Of a DNA stretch of 64,000 nt, positions 51,574 to 60,163 are shown piece after piece (positions within the stretch are counted from its first letter, which is position 1; every line of letters starts with the position of its first letter). The notes below the pieces were generated by a model. The model was not told where the DNA came from. It did not search any database and saw nothing but the letters and a program-made list of their open reading frames with translations. This stretch comes from Luteimonas cucumeris. Lineage in GTDB: Bacteria > Pseudomonadota > Gammaproteobacteria > Xanthomonadales > Xanthomonadaceae. Made by a program: the position numbers and the translations under genes. The stretch spans positions 310,001-374,000 of the forward strand of contig NZ_VLKN01000002.1 in NCBI RefSeq assembly GCF_007830035.1, given 5' to 3'.

Positions 51574-53118
51574 TTTGAGCATCAGCGGCAGGGCACCTGT
51601 CGCCGCACCGCCAGCGAGCATCGTGTAAAGCAGGCTGCGCTGTGCCGTACCTGAATCGGGAATCGGGTCTTTCAGCAACACCTGCCCCACTCGCGCCAGT
51701 TCGCGCAACTCCTTCGTGCTGCCCTTCTTGACGAGATTCCACAGGTTGGCCGGAGCTACGTTCTCCGCAGCACCGCCAGCCTGCTTGAGCGCGTCCTGGA
51801 TCGTGCGCGCGTTCGCCCACTGACTGTTTGCCTGCTTCAGGGCGGCGGCGTCCTGCGGGCCCACAGAGCGTCCTGCGGCATCGTCTAACGCGGACCTAAC
51901 CTTTTTGAGATGCTCGCCAACTTTGTCTCCGTCACCCTTCAGCCTCTCCCGCAAAGACTGATATACGCGGCCCGGAAGTTTGCCCGCCTTCGAATTCTCC
52001 ATGATGTAGTCAATGTTCCTGACAACTACATCGGCCTTTTCCCTATCCATCGCAAGGGGCAGATCGGCCTTGATTTGTGCCAATTTTTCGATCAGCGCCT
52101 TATCCAGCGCAACATCATTCCTATCGAAAATGTCGTCATAGGTCTTGCCGATATCGCGCTTGGCGCTGCGCAACACGTCATCGGTCAACTTAGTGGCGCC
52201 ATTGACGCCGATGGTCTGCCCCAGCGCCGCGTTGAACGCTTCCTGTTGCTTCTTGGCAGCCGCGCCCGCTCCGCTAAACGGCAGGTACTTGCCCGCCGAG
52301 GCCATGACTTTGGCCGGCAGCGAGTCGGACAACTGCGATGCGTGCAGGGGGATATCGTACTTAGCCGCTACGCCGGCCAGCTTCTTCTTGAGCGGGTCGA
52401 TAGCGCCGGCCGCACGCATGCCCAGCGTAGACAGGCCATGTGACAGCGCCTGACCGCCAGCGCCAAGCGCGCCGCCGATAGCAGCATTCTGGCCACGACT
52501 CTCGCCCTCTCGGACGCCCTGCAGTCCACCGTAGCCAGCGCCTATTGCTGCGTTTCCTGCGTACTTTCCGATATTCGACAACTGCCCGATTTTGGAAACC
52601 GGCAGCGCCAACATACCAATATCGCCTGCAATGCCTGCGACCTTGCCCGGCGTGCGCGAGCGCACCGCGTCTATGCGTGCCAGAGATTCCTGCGCCTGCT
52701 GGTCATCCATCGCACCGGTCATTTGCCCAACGCCCACAATGCCGCTGGCAACGGGGCTCACAAGGCCATACGCCGCGTTCTTCCACGCCGGCATGGTTTC
52801 GGACGACTCGCCGCCGACCATGGCGCCAGGCGCGTCCGGTTCGGCCGCTTTCTCCGTGAGCGCACCGTAAAGGCTCGCCGGGAGGTTGCCAGGATTGAGC
52901 TTGGCCGCCATGCCGCCGATCTGACGCAACGTGTCCGGCACTGCGGACGGCTGGCCGTCCGGGAACGTCTCGGCCGTGCTGGTGACGCCGGAGAAGTCAG
53001 CCTTGGGCTGTTGCGACCTGGCGGCCGCATAGGCTTGAGCCAAGCGGCGCGCGTCCTCGACATTGCCTGCAGCATCGGCAGCCCTAAGAGCGGCCTCAAT
53101 CTGCCGAAGGTCAGCCAT
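51394..53118 (-). CDS. Phage DNA-ejection protein (large, gp16/gp20-like)
   Basis: A 574-residue virion protein. It opens with a short helical repeat segment (ADLRQIEAALRAADAAGN, DARRLAQAYAAA), then glycine/alanine-rich stretches (GNAAIGAGYGGLQGV, AAIGGALGAGGQALSHGL; residues 185-225) of the kind that cross membranes in podoviral ejection proteins. A long helical region follows (TYDDIFDRNDVALDKALIEK, VYQSLRERLKGDGDKV; residues 310-420). No enzymatic motif was seen. By position it is the last ejection protein before the spike. Specific equivalence to P22 proteins is inference. Confidence 0.75.
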   Translation of the reverse strand: MADLRQIEAALRAADAAGNVEDARRLAQAYAAARSQQPKADFSGVTSTAETFPDGQPSAVPDTLRQIGGMAAKLNPGNLPASLYGALTEKAAEPDAPGAMVGGESSETMPAWKNAAYGLVSPVASGIVGVGQMTGAMDDQQAQESLARIDAVRSRTPGKVAGIAGDIGMLALPVSKIGQLSNIGKYAGNAAIGAGYGGLQGVREGESRGQNAAIGGALGAGGQALSHGLSTLGMRAAGAIDPLKKKLAGVAAKYDIPLHASQLSDSLPAKVMASAGKYLPFSGAGAAAKKQQEAFNAALGQTIGVNGATKLTDDVLRSAKRDIGKTYDDIFDRNDVALDKALIEKLAQIKADLPLAMDREKADVVVRNIDYIMENSKAGKLPGRVYQSLRERLKGDGDKVGEHLKKVRSALDDAAGRSVGPQDAAALKQANSQWANARTIQDALKQAGGAAENVAPANLWNLVKKGSTKELRELARVGQVLLKDPIPDSGTAQRSLLYTMLAGGAATGALPLMLKSAAAGATLGRVANSPRLADLMLRSGRGQGAQALAPYARPAAALGPVVSDQHRNDPRNRP

Positions 53119-54653
53119 TACTTCACTCCGTACTTGGACAGCAAATCGTCAACGCCACCTGCGGCGGATGAGTTGGGCGTGTTACTGCCGGGGGTCGGCA
53201 CGTTGCCCATGCTGCCGCCCGCGTCCTGCAGCAGCGCCTCGTAGCCCTGCCGAGTGGTCTGCACGAGCGAGCGCAACTGCTGAAGCTGGTCATCGGTAAC
53301 CTGCTCGTATTCGCCTCGACTCGGGTTTGCCAGTTCGGCCAGCTTGCTTTCGTAGTCCGACATGGCGCCCTCGCCGGGCGTGCGCGTGAGCTTGCGCACC
53401 TGGGTCTTGAGTACGGCGACCGCCGCGTCAAAGCGCCGGCCATCTTCAGTGGGCAGGTACTTGCCTCCAAGGCCGGCAGAGAGTGATCCGCGCAAGCGCC
53501 CGAACGCCTGTTCCACGTTTGCAAGCTGCTGGTCCATTGCATTCAAGTCGATCAACTTCTGCTTTGCCGTATTCGCCAACTTGATCTGCGTTGCCGATGG
53601 CTTACCGCCGCCGCCCTCGCCAAGCACCATCTGCCGGAGCTGATCTTCACTGGCGCCCATGCCGCGGGCAATCTCAAGCTTGCGCTCAAATTCGCTGGGC
53701 GCCTTCGTCTCAGACTTCGGCGGCGTGTAGCCCATCCGCTGGCCGCTGCCGAACCTGCCGGCTGCCTGCGCGCCCGGAGGAAGCTCCACGTGGACGTGGT
53801 CGCCCTCGTCGATAGCCTCATAACCCATCTGCCTTGCCTGCGCGATGAAAGCGGCGCGCTGCTCCGGAGGTACGGCGAAGTCACCCGCAGTGCCGGCCAT
53901 GTGCTGGCTATTGGGGACACCCCCCACCGCCTGGTTGCGATCCGGACTGCGGAACAGGCTCGTCGGATTGGCGCCCGTGGACGAGGCCAGCTGCGGGAAG
54001 TCCTGCGTCGGGTCCAGTGCCGGGCCAGGCTGCACTGCGCCACCAAAGTTCGGCTGCTGGAACGATCCCGTGCGCGGGTCATGCAGCATTTGAACGGAGC
54101 CGCCGTCGCCGGTGGGAACGTTCACAAGGTTTGGCCGCCACCCGGCCTGCCTGCGCTTCATGTCCAGCTCGGCCAGTTCCGGATTGGCTTGAAGCATTTG
54201 CAGTTCGCGGATCGAGGACGGCGTTTCAGGCTCGCCAGAGCCCGCCATCGAGGCGATGAACTTCCCGAACACCTGCTGAGATTCCGGCGTGTCCAATGAC
54301 TTGGGCGCCTTGCCCACAGGAACAATCCCCAGGCGCTCCGACAGCGAGACTATGTCGCCGTATAGAGCAGCCTGAATCTCGGGTGGAGCCGTTGGATACA
54401 AGGCGGCCTTCTGTTTTAGATCATCCTTGTCTCGATCGCGGACCGATGCCTGCTGCTGCTGAGCGAAATGCTGAACCTTCATCCCAGCTTCGCTGTCTGC
54501 CCCATAGATCTGAGACAATGCGTTTTGGTCGCCACCAAGCGCTGGTTGCAGGAATTGAGAAAGGGTCTTGCGCGTCCGATTCTCCCGCCCGATCTCATGC
54601 CCCTTGTTGAAAGAGTCAACGTAGTTCGGCATCAGTAGTTCGCGAAGTGCCAT
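53118..54653 (-). CDS. Phage ejection protein with embedded M15-type peptidase motif
   Basis: A 511-residue virion protein. The ATG at 54653 overlaps the preceding stop (TGATG), which decides the start over a longer frame. In mid-protein, SQHMAGTAGDF (His251, Asp258) and DHVHVEL (His286, His288) match the S-x-H-x2-G-x-A-x-D and H-x-H zinc ligands of peptidase M15A, enzymes that cut peptidoglycan cross-links. The parts before and after are helical, Gln-rich and resemble ejection proteins (QHFAQQQQASVRDRDKDDLK). The domain probably opens the cell wall during DNA injection. Its stop touches the next ejection gene. Confidence 0.82.
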   Translation of the reverse strand: MALRELLMPNYVDSFNKGHEIGRENRTRKTLSQFLQPALGGDQNALSQIYGADSEAGMKVQHFAQQQQASVRDRDKDDLKQKAALYPTAPPEIQAALYGDIVSLSERLGIVPVGKAPKSLDTPESQQVFGKFIASMAGSGEPETPSSIRELQMLQANPELAELDMKRRQAGWRPNLVNVPTGDGGSVQMLHDPRTGSFQQPNFGGAVQPGPALDPTQDFPQLASSTGANPTSLFRSPDRNQAVGGVPNSQHMAGTAGDFAVPPEQRAAFIAQARQMGYEAIDEGDHVHVELPPGAQAAGRFGSGQRMGYTPPKSETKAPSEFERKLEIARGMGASEDQLRQMVLGEGGGGKPSATQIKLANTAKQKLIDLNAMDQQLANVEQAFGRLRGSLSAGLGGKYLPTEDGRRFDAAVAVLKTQVRKLTRTPGEGAMSDYESKLAELANPSRGEYEQVTDDQLQQLRSLVQTTRQGYEALLQDAGGSMGNVPTPGSNTPNSSAAGGVDDLLSKYGVK

Positions 54654-55540
54654 CAGAAATTCCCGTAGTTGTTGCCGTACCACGGCTGGCCCTGGCCCCA
54701 TGTACTCATGCCGCCGAGCGAGCTACCGCCGCCGCTGTTCCGGCCTGCCATGTACTGACCGACACCCTGCACGACCTGGTTACCGAAGTTCGCCCACGCG
54801 TTCGACTTGTCGTAGATGCCGTTAGCGCGCGCCTGACCTGCGTTGATCGTGTTCTGGCCCATCGTGTTGGCGGCGTTCTGGCCGTACTGCCCGATCTGAT
54901 TCGTCGCGGTCTGCCCGATACCCGCCAGCGATGCCAGCTTGTTCATGTAGGGCGTGTATCCCTGCTGGTCGGAGTAGTCGCGGCCGAACCGCATCAGCGA
55001 CTTGAGCGTCGCGCCACTGTTAAGCCCGCCGCGTGCCGCCGCCGATGCCTGCACCGACTTGTTGCCCTCGTCCAGGCCGAACTGGTAACCGGGCGTGGCG
55101 CGGAACTTGGCGAAGGCATCGGCCTGCGTTATGGATGACGTAGCACCGCCCGTCGGCGTCTTTGGCGCGGTCTGCCAGACACGTCCCTCGTTCTTGCCGA
55201 ACTTGTTGTAGTGGCCCATTGGATTCAGGCCCCAATAGGCATCGCGCGCTACGTCAGGGTTGGCTTGTAGATATGCTTGGTTCGGGTCGAACGAATTGGC
55301 CTGAATCTGCTGTACAGGCATGCCAAGCATCGCCATGTACTCGCTCAGGCCCGCAAGACCCGCCTGACGGAATGGCTCCTGATCGGCCCGGGTCTGCTGG
55401 AACATGCCCCACTGCTGCTTGTTTGCAGCATCGGATGCGCCGGTCTGTGCGTTGGCCGCCTGGCCCGCTGCCTTGCCTTGCTGACTGGCACCCCAAAGGC
55501 CAGCCGCCGCGCCTATTGCAGCGCCCCAAATCTCTGCCAT
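54653..55540 (-). CDS. Phage DNA-transfer (ejection) protein, gp7-like
   Basis: A 295-residue protein with an N-terminal glycine/alanine-rich amphipathic stretch (MAEIWGAAIGAAAGLWGAS), then Gln/Asn-rich repeats and GLNSGATLKSLMRFG, YMNKLASLAGIGQTATNQIGQYG, seen in phage DNA-transfer proteins. The C-terminus is Gly/Ser/Gln rich (GQGQPWYGNNYGNF). A strong AAGGAG precedes the ATG. It is the first of three consecutive ejection genes. Membrane insertion during injection is inferred from composition. Confidence 0.78.
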   Translation of the reverse strand: MAEIWGAAIGAAAGLWGASQQGKAAGQAANAQTGASDAANKQQWGMFQQTRADQEPFRQAGLAGLSEYMAMLGMPVQQIQANSFDPNQAYLQANPDVARDAYWGLNPMGHYNKFGKNEGRVWQTAPKTPTGGATSSITQADAFAKFRATPGYQFGLDEGNKSVQASAAARGGLNSGATLKSLMRFGRDYSDQQGYTPYMNKLASLAGIGQTATNQIGQYGQNAANTMGQNTINAGQARANGIYDKSNAWANFGNQVVQGVGQYMAGRNSGGGSSLGGMSTWGQGQPWYGNNYGNF

Positions 55541-55568
55541 GCGGACACTCCTTGTCCTGAAAGCGCTG

Positions 55569-56174
55569 TTAGTACAGCTCGCCTACGCCATTGATCTTGA
55601 AAAAGTGACTGGCCCACACAAGGCGCCCACTGTCGTGGTTGTCGCCGATTCCTTCCAGCGGAAACCTCGAATGGAACAGCGGGGCATTGAATATCAGCGC
55701 CCGGTTCTTCTTTCCGCGGACAAAGTCCGTTTGCTCCCACTTGTCCGGATCGCGAGAAACCATGTCGGACTTCAGCTCATCCATGAGGCCGGAGTCGCGC
55801 ATCTCGGCGAAGCTGGGCATGGACTCCAGCCCAGTCCGCTTGTGCCGGAAGAACGCTGTGCCGCTCACCTCTTCGTGGTCAGTCAGGTAGCAGACGCAGG
55901 TATGGTTTCCCGTCTCGCGATCACTGTGGATGTAGGCGCGCTCCATGCCGACATTGGTCACGCGGAAGTACATCGAATTTGGGGCGACAGGCCCAACTGA
56001 CGCCATCAGCGAACGGAGCAGCAGCGCGTGGTTGCCCCAGAATCCCATTCCTTCATAGACAGAACTCCCAACCTCGCCCTTGTTGGGACGCCATGTGCCG
56101 AAGCCTGCCGCGAAAGCCGAGTCCCGCACTTGGTCGATATCGTCACAAAACCCATCTACAACCAAATAGCTCAC
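55569..56174 (-). CDS. DUF6445-type Fe(II)/2-oxoglutarate dioxygenase-like protein in the virion gene cluster
   Basis: A 201-residue protein. The GTG at 56174 (MSYLVVDG) is preferred because GGAGG lies seven bases before it; a GTG at 56180 is too close. IHSDRETGNHTCVCYLT (His83, Asp85) with SGTAFFRHK and ALIFNAPLFHSRFP (His168, Arg170) provide the H-x-D...H iron triad and the Arg that binds 2-oxoglutarate in double-stranded beta-helix dioxygenases; the pattern fits DUF6445. The substrate is unknown: virion protein, DNA-ejection protein or a host molecule are all possible. It lies between appendage and ejection genes in the same direction. Confidence 0.78.
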   Translation of the reverse strand: MSYLVVDGFCDDIDQVRDSAFAAGFGTWRPNKGEVGSSVYEGMGFWGNHALLLRSLMASVGPVAPNSMYFRVTNVGMERAYIHSDRETGNHTCVCYLTDHEEVSGTAFFRHKRTGLESMPSFAEMRDSGLMDELKSDMVSRDPDKWEQTDFVRGKKNRALIFNAPLFHSRFPLEGIGDNHDSGRLVWASHFFKINGVGELY

Positions 56175-56193
56175 AAACACACCTCCAGATTGA

Positions 56194-56664
56194 TCACCCG
56201 TAGCGCGCCTCGTAGCGGTCTACCGGTGGAATTTCATCGGCTCCGGGGAGCCCTGCGTTTTGTGATACGGCCGCGGCTGTGTTAACTGCATCGGCTGAGG
56301 CGTTGGCGACCGTCAGCGCGCCATTGGCGAGGGTCTGCACGCCTACGATCTGCTGCTGCACATTGGCGGTGGTGTTAAGCACCTCGCCAATCCCCGGCGC
56401 AGCGACGCCTCCCAGGCGGTTCTCAAACGCCTCCACGAACGCCCGATACCATGCTGGGGAAACGCGTCCTGCATTGTCCAAAAACGGCACGTTCGCAGCC
56501 GGCAACCAGAACACCTGCTTTCGCTGTGCCGCTGAGCCGGCCCACGCAGGCGATGAGGCAGCTGAAACAAACGCCACCAGCGTCACAAAGGAGCGTGAAT
56601 TTGTGCTGCTTGGTTGTGCGGATGATCGCAGGCCCATGCCGGTCACAAAGCTACGGGATGCCAT
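56194..56664 (-). CDS. Phage structural protein of unknown role
   Basis: A 156-residue protein overlapping the preceding stop by one base (TAATG). Residues 45-85 (RKQVFWLPAANVPFLDNAGRVSP) look like a short virion-attachment segment, followed by a heptad-like region (LNTTANVQQQIVGVQTLANG, ALTVANASADAVNTAAAV). This is the layout of small trimeric fibre stalks or baseplate connectors. The first 40 residues are Ser/Ala-rich and the true start might be internal. No known domain. Confidence 0.62.
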   Translation of the reverse strand: MASRSFVTGMGLRSSAQPSSTNSRSFVTLVAFVSAASSPAWAGSAAQRKQVFWLPAANVPFLDNAGRVSPAWYRAFVEAFENRLGGVAAPGIGEVLNTTANVQQQIVGVQTLANGALTVANASADAVNTAAAVSQNAGLPGADEIPPVDRYEARYG

Positions 56665-57242
56665 TAGAAGATTGCGCCGAGCGACCAGCTATTGACGGTA
56701 TGGGTAGACGCGCCGCCATACACGTCCTCTACGATTGCCGAAACAACGCAGCCGGTTGAACCAGTCCCTGTTAGGTCGATTGCAGCGCCGCCAGAGGTAG
56801 CTGCGACCTTGAACGTGTCTGTGGTGGCGTCTCGGACGAAATAAACTGTTCCCTCAGTGAGACCGGCCGGGACCGTGTCTCCGTAGAACACGATCTTTTG
56901 TGTGTCTGCATAGCCGTGAGCCAGGCACGTGACAACGTCAGTCGCAGCGCTGGCGATGAACTCCTTCGGGTTGCCGCCGTTGGGGGAGTACCCAACGAAA
57001 GAGCCCGCTTGCCAAAGGCCAGCCCATCGAACCGTATGACCAGCCCCTACCGTGAAGTTAACGGCAGCAGTGATCGTGCGAACGCCGCCAGATGCGGAGT
57101 TGAAAGACGCAGCCACCCTCGCGTATCCGCTGCCGGCCAGTTCATTGGCGCCCGTATTGCCCGGGAACCCCGAGTGCAGGCTAATGAAGTCGGGAGAAAT
57201 GGCATTGAGTGCGGTGTTCTTTGCGGCGGTCGTGAAACTCAT
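56664..57242 (-). CDS. Phage tail/appendage protein
   Basis: A 192-residue, beta-rich and Gly/Ala/Thr-rich protein (ISLHSGFPGNTGANELAGSGYAR near the start, residues 20-43). The start overlaps the gp10-like gene's stop by four bases, so they are translated together. The opening resembles small proteins found beside tail-hub genes in podo- and siphoviruses that bind fibres. No catalytic motif is visible. Confidence 0.65.
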   Translation of the reverse strand: MSFTTAAKNTALNAISPDFISLHSGFPGNTGANELAGSGYARVAASFNSASGGVRTITAAVNFTVGAGHTVRWAGLWQAGSFVGYSPNGGNPKEFIASAATDVVTCLAHGYADTQKIVFYGDTVPAGLTEGTVYFVRDATTDTFKVAATSGGAAIDLTGTGSTGCVVSAIVEDVYGGASTHTVNSWSLGAIF

Positions 57243-58648
57243 CGAGAAAGAACCTCTGCTTTCAGGTTTGCGCCGTAGACGGCGATGCGGACGGGCTCAG
57301 ACGTGCGGATGCGGTACACCCGGCGCCGGGAAATGCCCAGCCGGCGCGCAATGCCGCGATTGCGGTACTGGCCGATGCGGCCTATCTCAATGACCCGATC
57401 ATTGCTGTAGTTGCGGCAGCCGTCGTCGGACCAGCTCAGTAGCCACTTGGGGTTGGCGCCGACTGCAGACGTGTCGCCGTCAAGGCCTACGCCCATCTCG
57501 GCGGACAACTCCAATTGGTGATGCCTGACCCAGCGGTTTTCATCCTCGATCACCGCCCACGCGCGCTCCCGGTAGATCGGGTCACCGTTGTCGGTGTAGG
57601 TGTCCAGGTCCAGCACGTAAAGGTTGCCGTTGGCGTGGTCGCCGACGATGTGTTGGCCGGCCAGGAACAGGTACGCATTGCCCCTGTGCTGCTCTGCAAG
57701 GCCGCTCAGGGTGTTGCGGTAGGAAAGCTGCGTCCACCGATCCGAGCTGGCGTCATAGGCCCACGTTGCGCGGTTGGGAAAGGTCAGCACGTAGAACGTG
57801 TGCCCGTTCTGCTGGTAGCAGTAGGCCCACGCGTCTGAGATATCGCCGTAGCCGGCAATGGCCGACTCCAGCGCGTGGGTAGAGATGCGCGACGGACTGT
57901 AGCCTGCCGCCTTGTAGACCGTGCCCTGGCCGCTGGCATTGCGCCCCAGCCAGAACACCGTGTTATCCGACTTGGCTGGCGTGTACTTGGCCGCGCAGCC
58001 GTACTCCATGATCGCCGTGCGCGTGAACACCAGATCGGCATCGCCACTGGTCTGCGCAATCTCGACCGTCACCTCGCCGAACAGCCACAGTTCGCGGTGG
58101 TCCGAAATGACCGCGATGATCGGGTCCGGCTGGGCCTCTGCACTAGCGAAGTTCAGCCCGTCCAACGAGGTCGCATCGGCGATGTTTGTCCAGCCGTACG
58201 TCCCGTTGGCGTTGGGGAACACGATGTAGCTGTCCTGATACGTGCCCTGCGCCGTGGTGGGCGCATCGGCAACTGACGCATAGGCCAGTGTCGCCAGCGT
58301 CACCACATTCCACCCAGACGAGTGCATCACGACCAGTTGCGTGTCGTTGTTCTGCAAATGCACACGGCCGGTGCCCGGCACCGAGCCGACCAGCGTTGCC
58401 ACGCCGGCAGACGTGATGCGATACAGCGAGCTACCCGACACGATCCAGCCGAAACCGTTCGCCGTCAGCGCGCCGCGAATCGGGCCGGCGCCGACCGTGA
58501 ACAGCAGGCGCAGGCCCGGCGAACCGTAGAACATGCCCGGCTCAGCACTGCCCGGCGGCGCAGGCTCGAAAAACAGGTTGACCAGCGTTTGACCGGCAAG
58601 AGGTAGCGACCGCGACTGATACGCCGCGCCCAGGAAATCCGTGCGCAT
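57239..58648 (-). CDS. P22 gp10-like packaged-DNA stabilisation (tail hub) protein
   Basis: A 469-residue protein with repeated beta-propeller-like blades: RTDFLGAAYQSRSLPLAGQTLVNLF at the start, GFGWIVSGSSLYRI, AVISDHRELWLFGEVTVEI, TVFWLGRNASGQGTVYKA and DASSDRWTQLSYRN. Its place directly after a gp4-like gene, its size and this blade pattern fit P22 gp10, which closes the portal and carries the tail needle and spike. The start shares its first base with the previous stop. Confidence 0.82.
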   Translation of the reverse strand: MRTDFLGAAYQSRSLPLAGQTLVNLFFEPAPPGSAEPGMFYGSPGLRLLFTVGAGPIRGALTANGFGWIVSGSSLYRITSAGVATLVGSVPGTGRVHLQNNDTQLVVMHSSGWNVVTLATLAYASVADAPTTAQGTYQDSYIVFPNANGTYGWTNIADATSLDGLNFASAEAQPDPIIAVISDHRELWLFGEVTVEIAQTSGDADLVFTRTAIMEYGCAAKYTPAKSDNTVFWLGRNASGQGTVYKAAGYSPSRISTHALESAIAGYGDISDAWAYCYQQNGHTFYVLTFPNRATWAYDASSDRWTQLSYRNTLSGLAEQHRGNAYLFLAGQHIVGDHANGNLYVLDLDTYTDNGDPIYRERAWAVIEDENRWVRHHQLELSAEMGVGLDGDTSAVGANPKWLLSWSDDGCRNYSNDRVIEIGRIGQYRNRGIARRLGISRRRVYRIRTSEPVRIAVYGANLKAEVLSR

Positions 58649-58989
58649 CAGTAGTACGTAGACTGTGCAGGCGTGCCGACGTGCGGCTTGGACTTGCTGC
58701 GCCGCAACTGCTTCATGCCCTGATCGGCCAGCGGCGCCAGCGTGTCCAGAGGCATGCCGAAACCGACCGCCACATGCACCGCGATGACGCGGGCCGTGGG
58801 CAGCAGGTAGCGCGCCGGGATCGTGCCGTCGATATCGAATGGCAGTAAGCCTTCCTCGTTGAGCGTATCCAGTACAGAAACGATCCGGCGTTCGATGTAG
58901 TCGTTGTCAGCCGCGCTGAGGGTCTCGCCGGCAGCAATCACGCCCGCCTCTTCCGCAACCATCTGCCGCAGATCGGTTCGCGTTGCCAT
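58648..58989 (-). CDS. P22 gp4-like head-completion / tail accessory factor
   Basis: A 113-residue helical protein starting MATRTDLRQMVAEEAGV; an upstream in-frame ATG at 59031 exists but adds text that is not conserved-looking. IERRIVSVLDTLNEEGLLPFDI and VIAVHVAVGFGMPLDTL resemble the gp4/gp6 head-tail connector folds. In P22-like phages the protein binds the portal after DNA packaging and is followed by gp10, as here. Confidence 0.72.
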   Translation of the reverse strand: MATRTDLRQMVAEEAGVIAAGETLSAADNDYIERRIVSVLDTLNEEGLLPFDIDGTIPARYLLPTARVIAVHVAVGFGMPLDTLAPLADQGMKQLRRSKSKPHVGTPAQSTYY

Positions 58990-59061
58990 CGTCGCCCCTA
59001 AAAAGGTGGGCCATCCTTGGCCCGGGTCCATCCCTGGAAGTGGGTGTCCTTACCCACAAAG

Positions 59062-59091
59062 AAGCGGGCCAGCCCGAAGGCCAGCCCGCTT
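59062..59091 (-). terminator. Terminator hairpin after the capsid gene
   Basis: AAGCGGGC-CA-GCC-CGAA-GGC-CA-GCCCGCTT forms a long, two-part stem eight bases past the capsid stop on the minus strand, with a short T-rich tail (TTCTTTG). It would reduce read-through from the highly expressed capsid gene. Confidence 0.7.
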
Positions 59092-59098
59092 AACTCAC

Positions 59099-60148
59099 TT
59101 ACGCATCAGCCGCCGCGTACATGTAGCCGGTCACAACGCCGTGCTGCTTGCCGTTGTAGACCAGCTTCTCGGTGCCGAAGTAACCCTCAATGGCGCAACC
59201 GTTCACGAAACCGTAGTCGCGCTCTTCGGTCTTGGACGCCCAACGCTTGCCGATGACATGGCCCACGGCCTGCGCGCCGCACAGGAACACTTCGCCGACA
59301 TTGGCTGCCAGCGCAGCGATTTCCGGGATTTCGCGGATGATCACGCCGTCATAGACCAAGTCGCCGTCGGTAAACAGCGGGTTGCTCTTGCCGCGCTGCA
59401 TCGCATCGGCGTGCGTGGTCGCCAGACTCGCCTTCAGGTCACGGAAGGCCAGCGAGCCGGCGAATGCCACATACCACTCTTCGTCGTCATTCACCCGGAC
59501 CGGGCGGATGATGGGATCGGCGGTCTTGGCGATGCGCTTCATCAAGGAGACTTTCTCCTTGGTGAAGGTGTCGTCGGTGGCATCCAGCGTAGCCAGCGCC
59601 GTGGCGAACACGCCAGACACTGCGTTGACCTTGGCAGCACCGAACAGCACGCGGTCCGCATTGGCGACGATGAACTCGTTGCGCTCCGTGGCCGTGGCCG
59701 TCGAGTACGGCTCCTGGATGCCAGTATTGGGGACGATCGCAGACAAGGCGGCAATCACCTTGGTGCGATTGAGTTCCATCGCCCAATCCTTGAGCAGCGG
59801 ACGAGCCGCCGCGCGCAGACCCATGGCGGTTTTCTGCTCTTCCCACTCGGTAATGGCGACGCCCTGACGGTAAGCCTGGATGGCAATCTGATGGCCGTAG
59901 TTGACAAGGGCCTCTTCCGCGCCTTCCAGCAGGGTGTTGCCCGACACGCCCGCACCAGACAGGGCCGCGACCAGCGAAATGGTCAGGGCATCACCGGGGC
60001 GCTTGGTCAGCTGCTCCTTGAGCTGGATGACGGCATTGCTATCGGTACCCTGATAGCGGGAGAAGCGGTTGGAGCGGATGTACTCGCGATAAAAGTCTGC
60101 GTCCCACTGCTTGACAGTGTTGGCAGTTGCAACGGTCGAAAGAGTCAT
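59099..60148 (-). CDS. Major capsid protein (N4-gp56 / DUF4043 family)
   Basis: A 349-residue protein. LTKRPGDALTISLVAALSG and GVSGNTLLEGAEEALVNYG match the family signature (GD.ITI.LV..L.G.GV.GD..LEGNEEAL) at residues about 47-85. The rest fits an HK97-fold shell protein, including FAGSLAFRDLKASLATTHADAMQRG. Hundreds of copies build the head. It follows the scaffold gene by 15 bases and is isolated downstream by a hairpin, consistent with high expression. Confidence 0.88.
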   Translation of the reverse strand: MTLSTVATANTVKQWDADFYREYIRSNRFSRYQGTDSNAVIQLKEQLTKRPGDALTISLVAALSGAGVSGNTLLEGAEEALVNYGHQIAIQAYRQGVAITEWEEQKTAMGLRAAARPLLKDWAMELNRTKVIAALSAIVPNTGIQEPYSTATATERNEFIVANADRVLFGAAKVNAVSGVFATALATLDATDDTFTKEKVSLMKRIAKTADPIIRPVRVNDDEEWYVAFAGSLAFRDLKASLATTHADAMQRGKSNPLFTDGDLVYDGVIIREIPEIAALAANVGEVFLCGAQAVGHVIGKRWASKTEERDYGFVNGCAIEGYFGTEKLVYNGKQHGVVTGYMYAAADA

Positions 60149-60163
60149 GTTTTGGCGCCTTCC

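Noticed and set aside
51656-51670. A GGGAATCGGG-like stretch in the phage ejection gene, similar to the heptamers at 6491
   Set aside because: It holds only one to two units within a conserved coding frame and is probably chance.
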